Source of the DNA: Streptococcus sp. zg-86
GTDB lineage: Bacteria; Bacillota; Bacilli; Lactobacillales; Streptococcaceae
Assembly (NCBI RefSeq): GCF_017639855.1
Contig: NZ_CP072115.1
Span: 1,488,001-1,552,000 of the forward strand
Direction of reading: 5' to 3'
DNA: 64,000 nucleotides
The position numbers and the translations under genes were made by a program. Positions 17,743-25,273 of the stretch are shown here, one piece after another; position 1 is the first letter of the stretch, and every line of letters begins with the position of its first letter. Below the pieces are notes generated by a model. It had not been told where the DNA came from, did no database searches, and was given only the letters and a program-made list of their open reading frames with translations.

Positions 17743-18000
17743 GAAAAAAGCCCCCGCATACAAAACATGTATGCGAGGGCGTCAATGACACGGTGCCACC
17801 TCACTTATGGAAGTGTCTAGAATCCTTCCATATCTCCATCTCCTCTAACAAGGAGGTGCACGGTAAGGGGTGCCAACCGAATTCTCATTGTTTTGAATTC
17901 ATCTTTATCCTCGGCCCATTTCATAAATGTCCGCTACTTGTTCACAATCACCACAAGCTCCCTGAAAGCATCTCACTTACTACTTCTTCTGATTAGTAAA
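17743..18000 (-). promoter_or_regulatory. T-box leader controlling trpB
   Basis: Minus-strand leader with the conserved T-box core AGGTGGCACCG (complement near 17791-17801), a preceding stem region containing GAGAATTCGGTTGGCACC, and an intrinsic terminator GCCCTCGCATAC/GTATGCGGGGGC followed by T residues. The UGGC acceptor-pairing bases fit a tRNA with discriminator G, as in tRNA-Trp. A UGG triplet in GAAATGGGCC is a plausible specifier. Uncharged tRNA would stabilise the antiterminator and switch trpB on. Tryptophan specificity is inferred from these points and the downstream gene. Confidence 0.88.
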
Positions 18001-18001
18001 C

Positions 18002-18030
18002 ATTATAGGGCTTCTTTTTTACTTTGTCAA
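18002..18030 (-). promoter_or_regulatory. Promoter of the T-box/trpB transcript
   Basis: Consensus TTGACA (18025-18030), 17-nt spacer and TATAAT (18002-18007) on the minus strand, directly before the T-box. Confidence 0.9.
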
Positions 18031-18049
18031 GTGCTTTTTTGAAAAAATC

Positions 18050-18565
18050 TTAATTTTTTGTAAAGGCTTTCTTCCAGACACGATAGGTCAAATAGGCTAG
18101 TAGGCCTCCTAAGGTATTCGTCCACAAATCATCTACTTCAAAGACGCGTCCCGCATCAAAGAGAAGATCTAGCAATATTTGGGTACACTCGATGAACAAG
18201 CTGATACAAAAGCTATAACAGATGACCGCTCGAAGGCTCTGCCATTTCTTAAACAGAAAAACAAAAGCCAAGACAAGGGGATAGAGTAGAAACATATTGG
18301 TCAGATTTTGCAGTAAAATCAGCCACCAATCCGCTAGGCTATCAAGCTTATCAGCATTCACAAAACTGTTAAAGGGAATTGGTAAAATATAGAGTCGACC
18401 AATTTGGACAATGCCTGGCGTAGAAAACATCTTGTACTGGGGATAAATCTGTTGCGGTAGGAAACACAGACCACAGATAACCAATACGTAAAGCCTAACC
18501 AAAAATACGGCTACCTTGCGCCCTATCTTAGTCAATTCTCCATCACTTTGGAACAGCTGCTTCAT
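18050..18565 (-). CDS. VanZ-like membrane protein
   Basis: Membrane protein of 171 residues with four or five hydrophobic segments and the VanZ-family core, including FIECTQILLDLLFDAGRVFEVDDLWTN near residues 124-150. VanZ proteins are linked to teicoplanin resistance in enterococci, but the function of most family members is unknown. The start overlaps the rlmN stop by 4 bp, so both are co-transcribed with yutD. Nothing indicates glycopeptide resistance genes nearby. Confidence 0.85.
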   Translation of the reverse strand: MKQLFQSDGELTKIGRKVAVFLVRLYVLVICGLCFLPQQIYPQYKMFSTPGIVQIGRLYILPIPFNSFVNADKLDSLADWWLILLQNLTNMFLLYPLVLAFVFLFKKWQSLRAVICYSFCISLFIECTQILLDLLFDAGRVFEVDDLWTNTLGGLLAYLTYRVWKKAFTKN

Positions 18566-19674
18566 GCCTGAATGCCTGCCTTTGCCTTAGCTGCAGCAAT
18601 ACGGGCGCGTGCCGATTCACGATCCTTCTTCATCGTATTGGAACGCAGCTGTCCACAGGCTGCATCAATATCAGTACCATGCTCTTGACGAACGACACAG
18701 TTGACCCCATTTTTCTTGAGACAATCATAAAAAGCAGCTACTCTTTCTGGCGTAGAGCGACTATACTGGTCATGCTCGCTGACAGGATTATAGGGAATCA
18801 AGTTAACATAGGACAACTTGCGAATATTTTTAGTCAAATCAGCTAGTTCCTGAGCTTGTTCCACACCGTCATTGACTTCATTCAACATGATGTATTCAAA
18901 CGTCACACGACGATTGGTTGTCTCGATATAATCTTCGATTGCTTCAAACAAAACTTCAATCGGAAACTTACGATTAATCCGCATGATACTAGAACGAATG
19001 TCATTATTAGGTGCGTGGAGCGAAACAGCTAGGTTAACCTGTACCCCTTCACGGGCAAATTCTCGAATTTTTGGTGCCAATCCAGATGTGGAAACTGTAA
19101 TATGACGGGCTCCAATTGCCATTCCCTTATCATCATTCACCGTCCGTAAGAAGGTAAGGACATTGTTATAGTTATCAAATGGCTCACCAATCCCCATGAC
19201 AACAATATGACTGACACGTTCTCCCTGATTGCGCTCATCAAAATATTTCTGAACCAGCATAATCTGTGCCATGATTTCTCCACTTGTCAAATCGCGCTGC
19301 TTGCGAATCAAACCAGAGGCACAGAAAGTACAGCCAATATTACAACCAACCTGAGTCGTCACACAGACAGATAACCCGTAGTGTTGACGCATTAAAACAG
19401 TCTCAATCAACATACCATCAGGTAATTCAAACAGGTACTTAACTGTTCCATCTTTTGATTCTTGTACAATCCGCTGCTTAAGAGGATTCACAACAAATTG
19501 CTCATTGAGCTTCGTTATTAACTCCTTAGATAGATTGGTCATTTCTTCAAAGGTCTGGACACGTTTACGATACAGCCATTCCCAAATCTGTGTAGCACGA
19601 AATTTCTTTTCGTCCTGTGCTAAAACCCAGTCTATCAAATCAGTGCGGCTAAGGCTATAAATTGATTGTTTCAT
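18562..19674 (-). CDS. rlmN: 23S rRNA/tRNA adenine-C2 methyltransferase
   Basis: Radical-SAM dual-specificity enzyme that methylates A2503 of 23S rRNA and A37 of some tRNAs. The iron-sulfur cluster cysteines C111, C115 and C118 are in GCNIGCTFC. The methyl-carrying cysteine is C340 in DIDAACGQLRSN. The 370-residue length is normal, and AGGAG precedes the ATG. It is followed by vanZ with a 4-bp overlap and preceded by yutD 7 bp upstream, forming a three-gene unit. Confidence 0.96.
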   Translation of the reverse strand: MKQSIYSLSRTDLIDWVLAQDEKKFRATQIWEWLYRKRVQTFEEMTNLSKELITKLNEQFVVNPLKQRIVQESKDGTVKYLFELPDGMLIETVLMRQHYGLSVCVTTQVGCNIGCTFCASGLIRKQRDLTSGEIMAQIMLVQKYFDERNQGERVSHIVVMGIGEPFDNYNNVLTFLRTVNDDKGMAIGARHITVSTSGLAPKIREFAREGVQVNLAVSLHAPNNDIRSSIMRINRKFPIEVLFEAIEDYIETTNRRVTFEYIMLNEVNDGVEQAQELADLTKNIRKLSYVNLIPYNPVSEHDQYSRSTPERVAAFYDCLKKNGVNCVVRQEHGTDIDAACGQLRSNTMKKDRESARARIAAAKAKAGIQA

Positions 19675-19681
19675 ACGTCTC

Positions 19682-20251
19682 CTACTTTTGGCGAATCACA
19701 AAGCCACGTTTGGCTTCTTGTGATTCACCGTGATTCTTTTTCTTGCTTTGTTTCTTGCTACGTTCAGGCTTCTGCTGCTTTTGTATACGTGGAGTATTTT
19801 TCTCATTTTTTTCTTTGACAGTAAATGAGCGCTGGTTCTTACGATTGCTCCGATTGCGGCGCTTGCGGCTAGGCCGTTCTTCCATTTCTACCGCTAATTC
19901 CTGCGGCTGATTATTCCCTAAAACAAAATAGGCGCAGCCAAAATTACAAAATTCTGTCAAATAATCATCTAATCGACTAATTTTTATATCTGATTTTACA
20001 GCCTTATCATCCTTATAAAAGCCTTTCAAGCGGAGCTGTTCATTTCCCCAATCTCCCACAATGTAATCAAATTTCAACATAATAGGAGAAAATCGCTGAC
20101 CAAAAGCTGTCTGATCAAAGGCTTCACGGTAGTCTTCCAAGAGGTCTAGCTCAATACTTTCTGCAACAACCTTATCTCCAACACGGGCAAAACTAGGTCC
20201 AGGAAATTTATTATAATTATACAATTCTGGTGCAATTTCTTTTTTCATCAC
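19682..20251 (-). CDS. yutD: YutD-family protein (DUF1027)
   Basis: Cytosolic protein of 189 residues. The first 110 residues match the YutD domain (PGPSFARVGDKVVAESIELDLLEDYREAFD and GDWGNEQLRLKGF). The last 75 residues are a strongly basic, low-complexity tail rich in Lys, Arg, Asn and Gln, which suggests nucleic-acid contact. The function of the family is not established. It lies first in the yutD-rlmN-vanZ unit with a good Shine-Dalgarno site. Confidence 0.88.
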   Translation of the reverse strand: MMKKEIAPELYNYNKFPGPSFARVGDKVVAESIELDLLEDYREAFDQTAFGQRFSPIMLKFDYIVGDWGNEQLRLKGFYKDDKAVKSDIKISRLDDYLTEFCNFGCAYFVLGNNQPQELAVEMEERPSRKRRNRSNRKNQRSFTVKEKNEKNTPRIQKQQKPERSKKQSKKKNHGESQEAKRGFVIRQK

Positions 20252-20359
20252 GCCTCCTTTTCTCTTTCTTACTAACCTTACTATTATACCATGATTGTAA
20301 AAATTTTTGATAGGCTAGTGATAAATAAGAGAAATTTCAGAACATTCTCATATTCTTTA

Positions 20360-20695
20360 TACTCTATAAAAATCAAAATCTGACTAGCTTCCACAATTGA
20401 GAATTGTGGAAGGCTGGAAATAGAACGAGTGTAGCTCGTCCCTTACAATTGAGAATTGTGGAAGGCTGGAAATAGAACAAGTGTAGCTCGTCCCTTGCAA
20501 TTGAGAATTGTGGCAGATAAGAAATAGAGCGAGCATAGCTCGTCTCTACTGAACCATCGGACTAATGCTAGTTTTTGCCCAGCCTCAATGTTAGCCGAGG
20601 ATTATGTCATAATCCCTATTTCCAACCTTCAACAGTCCACCGGACTGTTGAAGCAAGGTGAATTAACGACGTCAGAATTTGATTGTTGACGAGTA
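20360..20695. repeat. TACTC...GAGTA element enlarged by three 52-bp tandem units
   Basis: The ends TACTCTATAAAAATCAA and TTTGATTGTTGACGAGTA match the element at 12331-12432. The inside carries three tandem 52-bp units starting near 20393, 20445 and 20497. Each contains the palindrome CAATTGAGAATTG and an ACGAGTGTAGCTCGT hairpin. Another palindrome, CTTCAACAGTCC/GGACTGTTGAAG, follows near 20627-20652. It fills most of the 465-bp gap between sepM and yutD; no gene is seen. Confidence 0.75.
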
Positions 20696-20717
20696 TTAGA
20701 CGGCTAAGAAAAAGAGC

Positions 20718-21767
20718 CTACTGGCCCTTGGTTTTTTTCAGATAATCAATCGCTTCCTGGACATTGGTCACTGGAACAACCTGAATAGTCAATTTATCTT
20801 TTTTCACAGCTTCCATTGCTTCTTCATAGTTCGTTTTAGCATCTGGTTTTTGTTTTAAGATTTCAGGATCAACAGGATTATTGGGAGCAAAGAAGATACT
20901 TGCCCCAGCTTTTGCAGCAGACAAGACCTTCTTATCCGCTCCACCAATATCACCGACAGAACCGTCTTGCTCAATCGTTCCAGTACCTGCAATTACTCGT
21001 CCGTCTCGCAAATCAGGATCAGCTAACTGTGTGTAAATGGCAAGTGTAAACATCAAGCCTGCACTCGGACCACCGATATTACCAGTTTGGAAATCAATCT
21101 TTTCACTACTTTTAACCTCGGTATGGTCAACTAGGCCAATGCCAATACCATTTTTTCCGTTTTCGAGTTTAATAATTTTTCCTTTGGCGGTCAATTCCTT
21201 ACCAGAACTGAGATAACCAACCTCAACATCGCTGCCTAATGTTAAACCACTGACATAGTCAATGAGTTCAGGAGAACTCTTAAAGGTCTTGCCATTCACA
21301 CTCACAACGGTGTCTGCAATATTCAAAATCTGCTTAAAAGTCGAATCTTCCGTCACATTGAGAACATAGACTCCAAAGAACTCCAAAGAGGTGTCTTTCT
21401 TAGCTAGTTTTAAACCTTGATATTTCGCCATATTTTGAGAGGTTTCCATATAAAATTGACTAATCCGGTAAAACTCCTCGCTATTTGCGCCACCTGCCAA
21501 TTCTTGCTTTGGAATGATGTCCGAATGAGAATCTAGGGCAGCAAGCAAGAGTTGAACAGCAGTAGCAGGTTTGACTTGAACATAGACAAAATTATAAGAA
21601 CCCGGTTTGTCGTCTTTTTTCCCAGCCACGGTCAAGACACTTCGAATATCAGAAGCTCCACCTGGACTTTCGACATAGTAGGGAAGTGGAAAGAGAAAGG
21701 CTACCCACAAAAGGACAGTCGAGAGAACTATCGAGAGAATCAGAAGTAATTTTTTATTTTTTTTCAT
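20718..21767 (-). CDS. sepM: SepM-like membrane-anchored PDZ/S16 serine protease
   Basis: Protein of 349 residues with one N-terminal membrane anchor (about 7-28), a PDZ domain (about 125-200) and a Lon-type S16 protease domain. The Ser-Lys dyad is visible as S235 (GGPSAGLMF) and K280 (GGADKKVLSAAKAG). In S. mutans SepM cleaves the competence-stimulating peptide outside the cell; here the substrate is unknown. Its start overlaps the end of coaD by 14 bp, so rsmD-coaD-sepM form one unit. Confidence 0.9.
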   Translation of the reverse strand: MKKNKKLLLILSIVLSTVLLWVAFLFPLPYYVESPGGASDIRSVLTVAGKKDDKPGSYNFVYVQVKPATAVQLLLAALDSHSDIIPKQELAGGANSEEFYRISQFYMETSQNMAKYQGLKLAKKDTSLEFFGVYVLNVTEDSTFKQILNIADTVVSVNGKTFKSSPELIDYVSGLTLGSDVEVGYLSSGKELTAKGKIIKLENGKNGIGIGLVDHTEVKSSEKIDFQTGNIGGPSAGLMFTLAIYTQLADPDLRDGRVIAGTGTIEQDGSVGDIGGADKKVLSAAKAGASIFFAPNNPVDPEILKQKPDAKTNYEEAMEAVKKDKLTIQVVPVTNVQEAIDYLKKTKGQ

Positions 21768-22242
21768 TCTTTTGTAATTCCTTACTAATTATTTCTGGCA
21801 CATACGGACGGATGTCTTGGTGGAACTGCAACAATTCCCTGACCTGACTAGATGAAACAAACTTGTATTCTGGCTTGGCCAAGAGATAAATAGTTTCTAG
21901 TTGAGGAGCCAACTCACGATTATAAAAATCAAAACTAGATTCGTATTCCAAATCCATCCCATTGCGTAAGCCACGTACTAAATAACTCGCACCAATTTCT
22001 CTTGCCACATCCACCACCAATTGATCTTGTGCAACCAAGACCTGAACTGTTGGCATATCTGCTACTACTTCTTCAATCAAGCGCTTCCGCTCTGAACTAG
22101 CAAGCAGACCTTCTTTATGCGGATTAACAAACACACCTACATACAGGACATCAAATAACTGGCTAGCCCGTTTAATCACGTCCAGATGTCCATTTGTCAG
22201 TGGGTCAAATGACCCTGTAAAAAGTCCAATTTTATCTGACAT
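21754..22242 (-). CDS. coaD: Phosphopantetheine adenylyltransferase
   Basis: Cytosolic enzyme of 162 residues that transfers AMP to 4'-phosphopantetheine in coenzyme A synthesis. The nucleotidyltransferase motif TGSFDPLTNGHLD (TNGH at 16-19) and the second motif FVSSSQVREL are intact. It overlaps rsmD upstream by 11 bp and sepM downstream by 14 bp, the usual Firmicute gene order. Confidence 0.96.
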   Translation of the reverse strand: MSDKIGLFTGSFDPLTNGHLDVIKRASQLFDVLYVGVFVNPHKEGLLASSERKRLIEEVVADMPTVQVLVAQDQLVVDVAREIGASYLVRGLRNGMDLEYESSFDFYNRELAPQLETIYLLAKPEYKFVSSSQVRELLQFHQDIRPYVPEIISKELQKNEKK

Positions 22243-22771
22243 AGACTGTTACCTTACTAATTCCATATATTTTTTCTTTCCAGATTCCCAAGTCAGCAAT
22301 TTCTTCTGGTAGCTCAACCTGCTTATCCGTTTCACAGACGACCATGACCTCTTCTGCCAGTAAATTTTTCTGACATAAGGCTGTAACTGTTTCTACAATT
22401 GTTTCCTTTGCATAAGGAGGATCTAAAAAAACGACATCAAAGGGACCTTGCACCACTTGTAAGGCTTGCTGGGCTTCCATTTTCAATAATTGAAACTTCT
22501 CAGCTTCCTTAGTCATCTGAATATTGTCTGCGATGATGAGTTGCGCTTGCCGGTCTCGTTCCACCAGTACAGCTTGATCCATTCCCCGCGAAATAGCCTC
22601 AATGGACAAGCCACCACTTCCTGCAAACAAATCTAAAACACGGCCTCCGTCAAAATAGGGACCGATCATATTAAACATCGCACCACGCACCTTGTCCGAA
22701 GTCGGACGTGTCGTTTGACCTGGCAAGGTTTTAAGCGGTCTACCACCATAATTTCCAGAAATAATTCTCAT
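22232..22771 (-). CDS. rsmD: 16S rRNA guanine-N2-methyltransferase RsmD
   Basis: SAM-dependent enzyme that methylates G966 of 16S rRNA. The SAM motif VLDLFAGSGGLSIEA and the catalytic-site motif VFLDPPY are present. I place the start at MRIISGNYGGR (22771), the canonical family N terminus, giving 179 residues; a 16-residue extension to 22819 is open but has no family counterpart. An extended -10 TGCTATAAT ends seven bases before this ATG and no Shine-Dalgarno sequence is present, so the mRNA may be leaderless. Confidence 0.93.
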   Translation of the reverse strand: MRIISGNYGGRPLKTLPGQTTRPTSDKVRGAMFNMIGPYFDGGRVLDLFAGSGGLSIEAISRGMDQAVLVERDRQAQLIIADNIQMTKEAEKFQLLKMEAQQALQVVQGPFDVVFLDPPYAKETIVETVTALCQKNLLAEEVMVVCETDKQVELPEEIADLGIWKEKIYGISKVTVYVR

Positions 22772-22778
22772 AGTTCTT

Positions 22779-22787
22779 ATTATAGCA
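22779..22787 (-). promoter_or_regulatory. Extended -10 promoter of rsmD
   Basis: TGCTATAAT on the minus strand (TATAAT at 22779-22784), seven bases before the rsmD ATG. The -35 is poor. Confidence 0.6.
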
Positions 22788-22865
22788 TAACTGCTAGCAA
22801 TCTGAGCAGTAAAAAACATCTACACACCCTTAATAAAAATTCAAAAAAAAGAGCATTCCTGCTCT

Positions 22866-23156
22866 CAGCTTGAAGAAAAAGTCTTTTTATTGCCACCATC
22901 CTCATGTGCTTTCGGACATCAGCGACTTCCTTCGGGCTAAAATAATCCAGTGGATTATTTTAGCCCGAGCCCAGAAACAAAGGAGAGAGGATAATCGATT
23001 TCAACGAAATCATGACTTCTGTCTCACTCCCACTTTTAGCACGGCGGAGGTGCGGCATTGTGCTCGCTACGCTCGCGAATTTTCTAACCTTAAAACTACA
23101 GAAATTTAAATATCATTGTACTGTTTTTCTGAATTGTGAGGTTTGTCTACATTCTG
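22866..23156. repeat. 291-bp direct repeat, copy A
   Basis: Nearly identical to 24293-24584 in the same orientation. It includes the perfect palindrome TAAAATAATCCA/TGGATTATTTTA and, on the minus strand, the GGGAGTGAGACAGAAGTC...GGCTCGGGC block, which also appears in degenerate form at 33414-33575 and around 61 kb. No gene is credible within it. Confidence 0.9.
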
Positions 23157-23190
23157 AGAGCATTCCTACTCTCTTTCAACGATATTCAGT

Positions 23191-23574
23191 TTAGTTTGTT
23201 TTCACTTTTCCATCCCAGCTATTTAAACCATAGCTCAGAATATAAATATCATTAAATCCTTGCTTTTTCAAATAGAGGGCTGCTTGTGTCACAAATTGTC
23301 CACGGTCATTTTCATACAGCAAAACTGGCTTGTCTTTACGAAGGGCAGCAAGGCTTTGCTTTAATTGCTGATAAGGAATATTACGTGCTCCCATGATATG
23401 TTTTTTACGGTATTCTGTTGGCTCACGTAAATCAATCAGTTGCCCACTATAGATTTTCTTCGCAAAGTCATGATTTTCAACGACCTTGGCTGCTCGACGT
23501 AAGCGCCAATAATTGAAGCCCATCCACGCTCCTAATACAGCTACAAACAATAGTAATACATAAAGTGTTGACAT
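23191..23574 (-). CDS. Membrane-anchored rhodanese-like protein lacking the catalytic cysteine
   Basis: Protein of 127 residues with an N-terminal membrane segment (LYVLLLFVAVLGAWMGFNYW) followed by a single rhodanese domain (YSGQLIDLREPTEYRKKHIMGARNIPY). In the active-site loop, where thiosulfate sulfurtransferases have C-R-x-G, the sequence reads LLYENDRGQF, so the nucleophilic cysteine is replaced by glutamate. It is therefore probably not a sulfurtransferase. It follows yqgQ by 3 bp and has an AAGGAG. Confidence 0.85.
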   Translation of the reverse strand: MSTLYVLLLFVAVLGAWMGFNYWRLRRAAKVVENHDFAKKIYSGQLIDLREPTEYRKKHIMGARNIPYQQLKQSLAALRKDKPVLLYENDRGQFVTQAALYLKKQGFNDIYILSYGLNSWDGKVKTN

Positions 23575-23577
23575 TTC

Positions 23578-23790
23578 CTACTCCTTTTTCCCTTGATAGT
23601 TTAATTCCAAACGATGTTCCCGTCTTAAGATCAATTCAGCCTCCATGTACTCCACTCGGTCAAGCAACCCAGCCTCATAAATCCGCTGCAGTTCAATTTG
23701 CATCATCTCAATATCATACAAGCGATTTCCCATGTAAATGATGATTCCAAATTGCTTTAATAACTGTTGCACATCATAAAGTTTCTTCAT
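23578..23790 (-). CDS. yqgQ: YqgQ-family small protein
   Basis: The start at 23790 (MKKLYDVQQLLKQFG) gives 70 residues, matching the small helical YqgQ (DUF910) family; a TTG nine codons earlier is also in frame. The function of the family is unknown; in Bacillus it lies next to glucokinase and a rhodanese-like gene. Here too it lies directly before a rhodanese-like gene. A promoter (TTGCAA, 17 nt, TACACT with TGC extension) ends six bases before the ATG, with no Shine-Dalgarno sequence. Confidence 0.88.
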   Translation of the reverse strand: MKKLYDVQQLLKQFGIIIYMGNRLYDIEMMQIELQRIYEAGLLDRVEYMEAELILRREHRLELNYQGKKE

Positions 23791-23796
23791 AGAAAA

Positions 23797-23825
23797 AGTG
23801 TAGCAAAACTTGACCAATATTGCAA
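23797..23825 (-). promoter_or_regulatory. yqgQ promoter adjoining the start codon
   Basis: Minus-strand TTGCAA (23820-23825), 17-nt spacer ending in TGC, TACACT (23797-23802), then six bases to the ATG. Confidence 0.65.
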
Positions 23826-23843
23826 TTGAAAAGAAGAAACGGA

Positions 23844-24023
23844 CTATCGTTCTTCTTTCTTAAAGCGAATATAGGCTCTAACCATAATATACAGCCTATG
23901 ACCTAGCATAATAAGCAGTATCCACCATAACACTTGTTGGATGATGGCATATCCTGTTGGGAACAATCGAGCCAGCAAGGCAAAACCAGCCAAATAAGCT
24001 AATAAAATCATCAGATTTTTCAT
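23844..24023 (-). CDS. DUF3272-like small membrane protein
   Basis: A 59-residue protein beginning MKNLMILLAYLAGFALLARL, with two hydrophobic segments (about 4-20 and 28-41) and a basic C-terminal tail RAYIRFKKEER. GGAGG lies 6 nt upstream of the ATG. It resembles the DUF3272 family found in streptococci, whose role is unknown. It sits between yqgQ and the second copy of the 291-bp repeat. Confidence 0.75.
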   Translation of the reverse strand: MKNLMILLAYLAGFALLARLFPTGYAIIQQVLWWILLIMLGHRLYIMVRAYIRFKKEER

Positions 24024-24148
24024 TGCAATCCTCCAATCTCCTAGTAAGCAAACTACGAAAACGCATTCCTAACTAAAATCATAACACATATTCCTTAAAA
24101 AAACAAGTTTACCCAGTTTGTTCAACACCTATTGAAAACTATGCCATG

Positions 24149-24196
24149 TCAGATGTAGGGGAAAGCAAGAACTGCTAACACCATTGTAAAATCCAT
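24149..24196 (-). other. Candidate 15-residue hydrophobic peptide ORF
   Basis: AGGAGG stands nine bases before an ATG that encodes MDFTMVLAVLAFPYI and a stop. The peptide is hydrophobic and short, in the size range of streptococcal signalling peptides or type I toxins. No Rgg-type regulator or known antitoxin RNA is adjacent, so it may be chance. Confidence 0.25.
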
Positions 24197-24292
24197 TTGT
24201 AACAGCCTCCTAGATTGTACTGACAGAACGTTTCTCACTATCCCAACTTGTAGCACTCCCTCGGATTATAATGTTAGAAGCAAAGCTTCTTT

Positions 24293-24584
24293 CAGCTTGA
24301 AGAAAAAGTCTTTTTATTGCCACCATCCTCATGTGCTTTCGGACATCAGCGACTTCCTTCGGAGTAAAATAATCCAGTGGATTATTTTAGCCCGAGCCCA
24401 GAAACAAAGGAGCGAGGATAATCGATTTCAACGAAATCACGACTTCTGTCTCACTCCCACTTTTAGCACGGCGGAGGTGTCGGTATTGTGCTCGCTACGC
24501 TCGCAAATGTTCTAACCTTAAAACTACAGAAAATGAAATATCATTGTAATGTTTTTCTGAATTGTGAGGTTTGTCTACATTCTG
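24293..24584. repeat. 292-bp direct repeat, copy B
   Basis: Second copy of 22866-23156, same orientation, with only scattered base changes. Together the two copies bracket the rhodanese-yqgQ-DUF3272 block. Apart from this copy and the 15-codon ORF, the 24024-24670 stretch holds no recognisable gene. Confidence 0.9.
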
Positions 24585-24670
24585 CTTTTTTTCCAACTTG
24601 TAGCACTCCCCTGGACTGCAATGAAAGAAACCTCGTTTCTCTCATCTCCCACCTCCAATAAGCTCCCAGC

Positions 24671-25273
24671 TTATTGGAGCCACCCATTTTCTTTGGCGGT
24701 GGTGGCGGCTTCGGTGCGGTTTTCGGCACCTAATTTGCTGAGGATAGTGGTCATGTAGTTGCGAATAGTTCCGTTTGACAGATACATTTGGTCGGCAATT
24801 TCTTTGTTGGATAGACCTTGTGCGACTTTTTGGAGTAGGATTTGTTCCTGTTTGGTCAGGGGATTTTTCATGGTGAAAAAGCTTTCCATTAACTCTGGCG
24901 AATACTCTTTTTTTCCTTGAAGCACACGTTCAATGGTTCGCATCAATTCAGCAATGCTCCGTTCTTTCAAGACATAGGCATCCACATCTGCTCGAATTGC
25001 ACGTTCAAAATAGCCCGGCCGTTTAAAGGTCGTCACCATAATCACTTTTAAGCTCGGGAACTCCTCTTTTGCCCATTCAAGGACATCAAGACCCGTCATC
25101 TCAGGCATCTCAATATCTAAAATGGCGACATCTACCTTTTCCTTTTGTAAAATAGCTTGCGCTTCTAAGCCATTTCTCGCTGGAAATACTTGGGCTACAC
25201 CGTCCTGCAATTCCAAGAGCTGACAGAGGGCGTCCCGCAACATGCTTTGGTCTTCAGCGACTAAAATGTTCAT
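24671..25273 (-). CDS. NarL/LuxR-type response regulator
   Basis: Response regulator of 200 residues with a receiver domain (phosphorylation site D53 in DVAILDIEMPEMTG) and a C-terminal LuxR-type helix-turn-helix (LTKQEQILLQKVAQGLSNKEIADQMYLSNGT). It overlaps the end of the sensor kinase gene by 20 bp. With the kinase and the upstream ABC-2 exporter genes it forms a module like the DesK/DesR or pneumococcal TCS11 type. The regulated genes are probably the adjacent exporter and perhaps the hydrolase. Confidence 0.93.
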   Translation of the reverse strand: MNILVAEDQSMLRDALCQLLELQDGVAQVFPARNGLEAQAILQKEKVDVAILDIEMPEMTGLDVLEWAKEEFPSLKVIMVTTFKRPGYFERAIRADVDAYVLKERSIAELMRTIERVLQGKKEYSPELMESFFTMKNPLTKQEQILLQKVAQGLSNKEIADQMYLSNGTIRNYMTTILSKLGAENRTEAATTAKENGWLQ

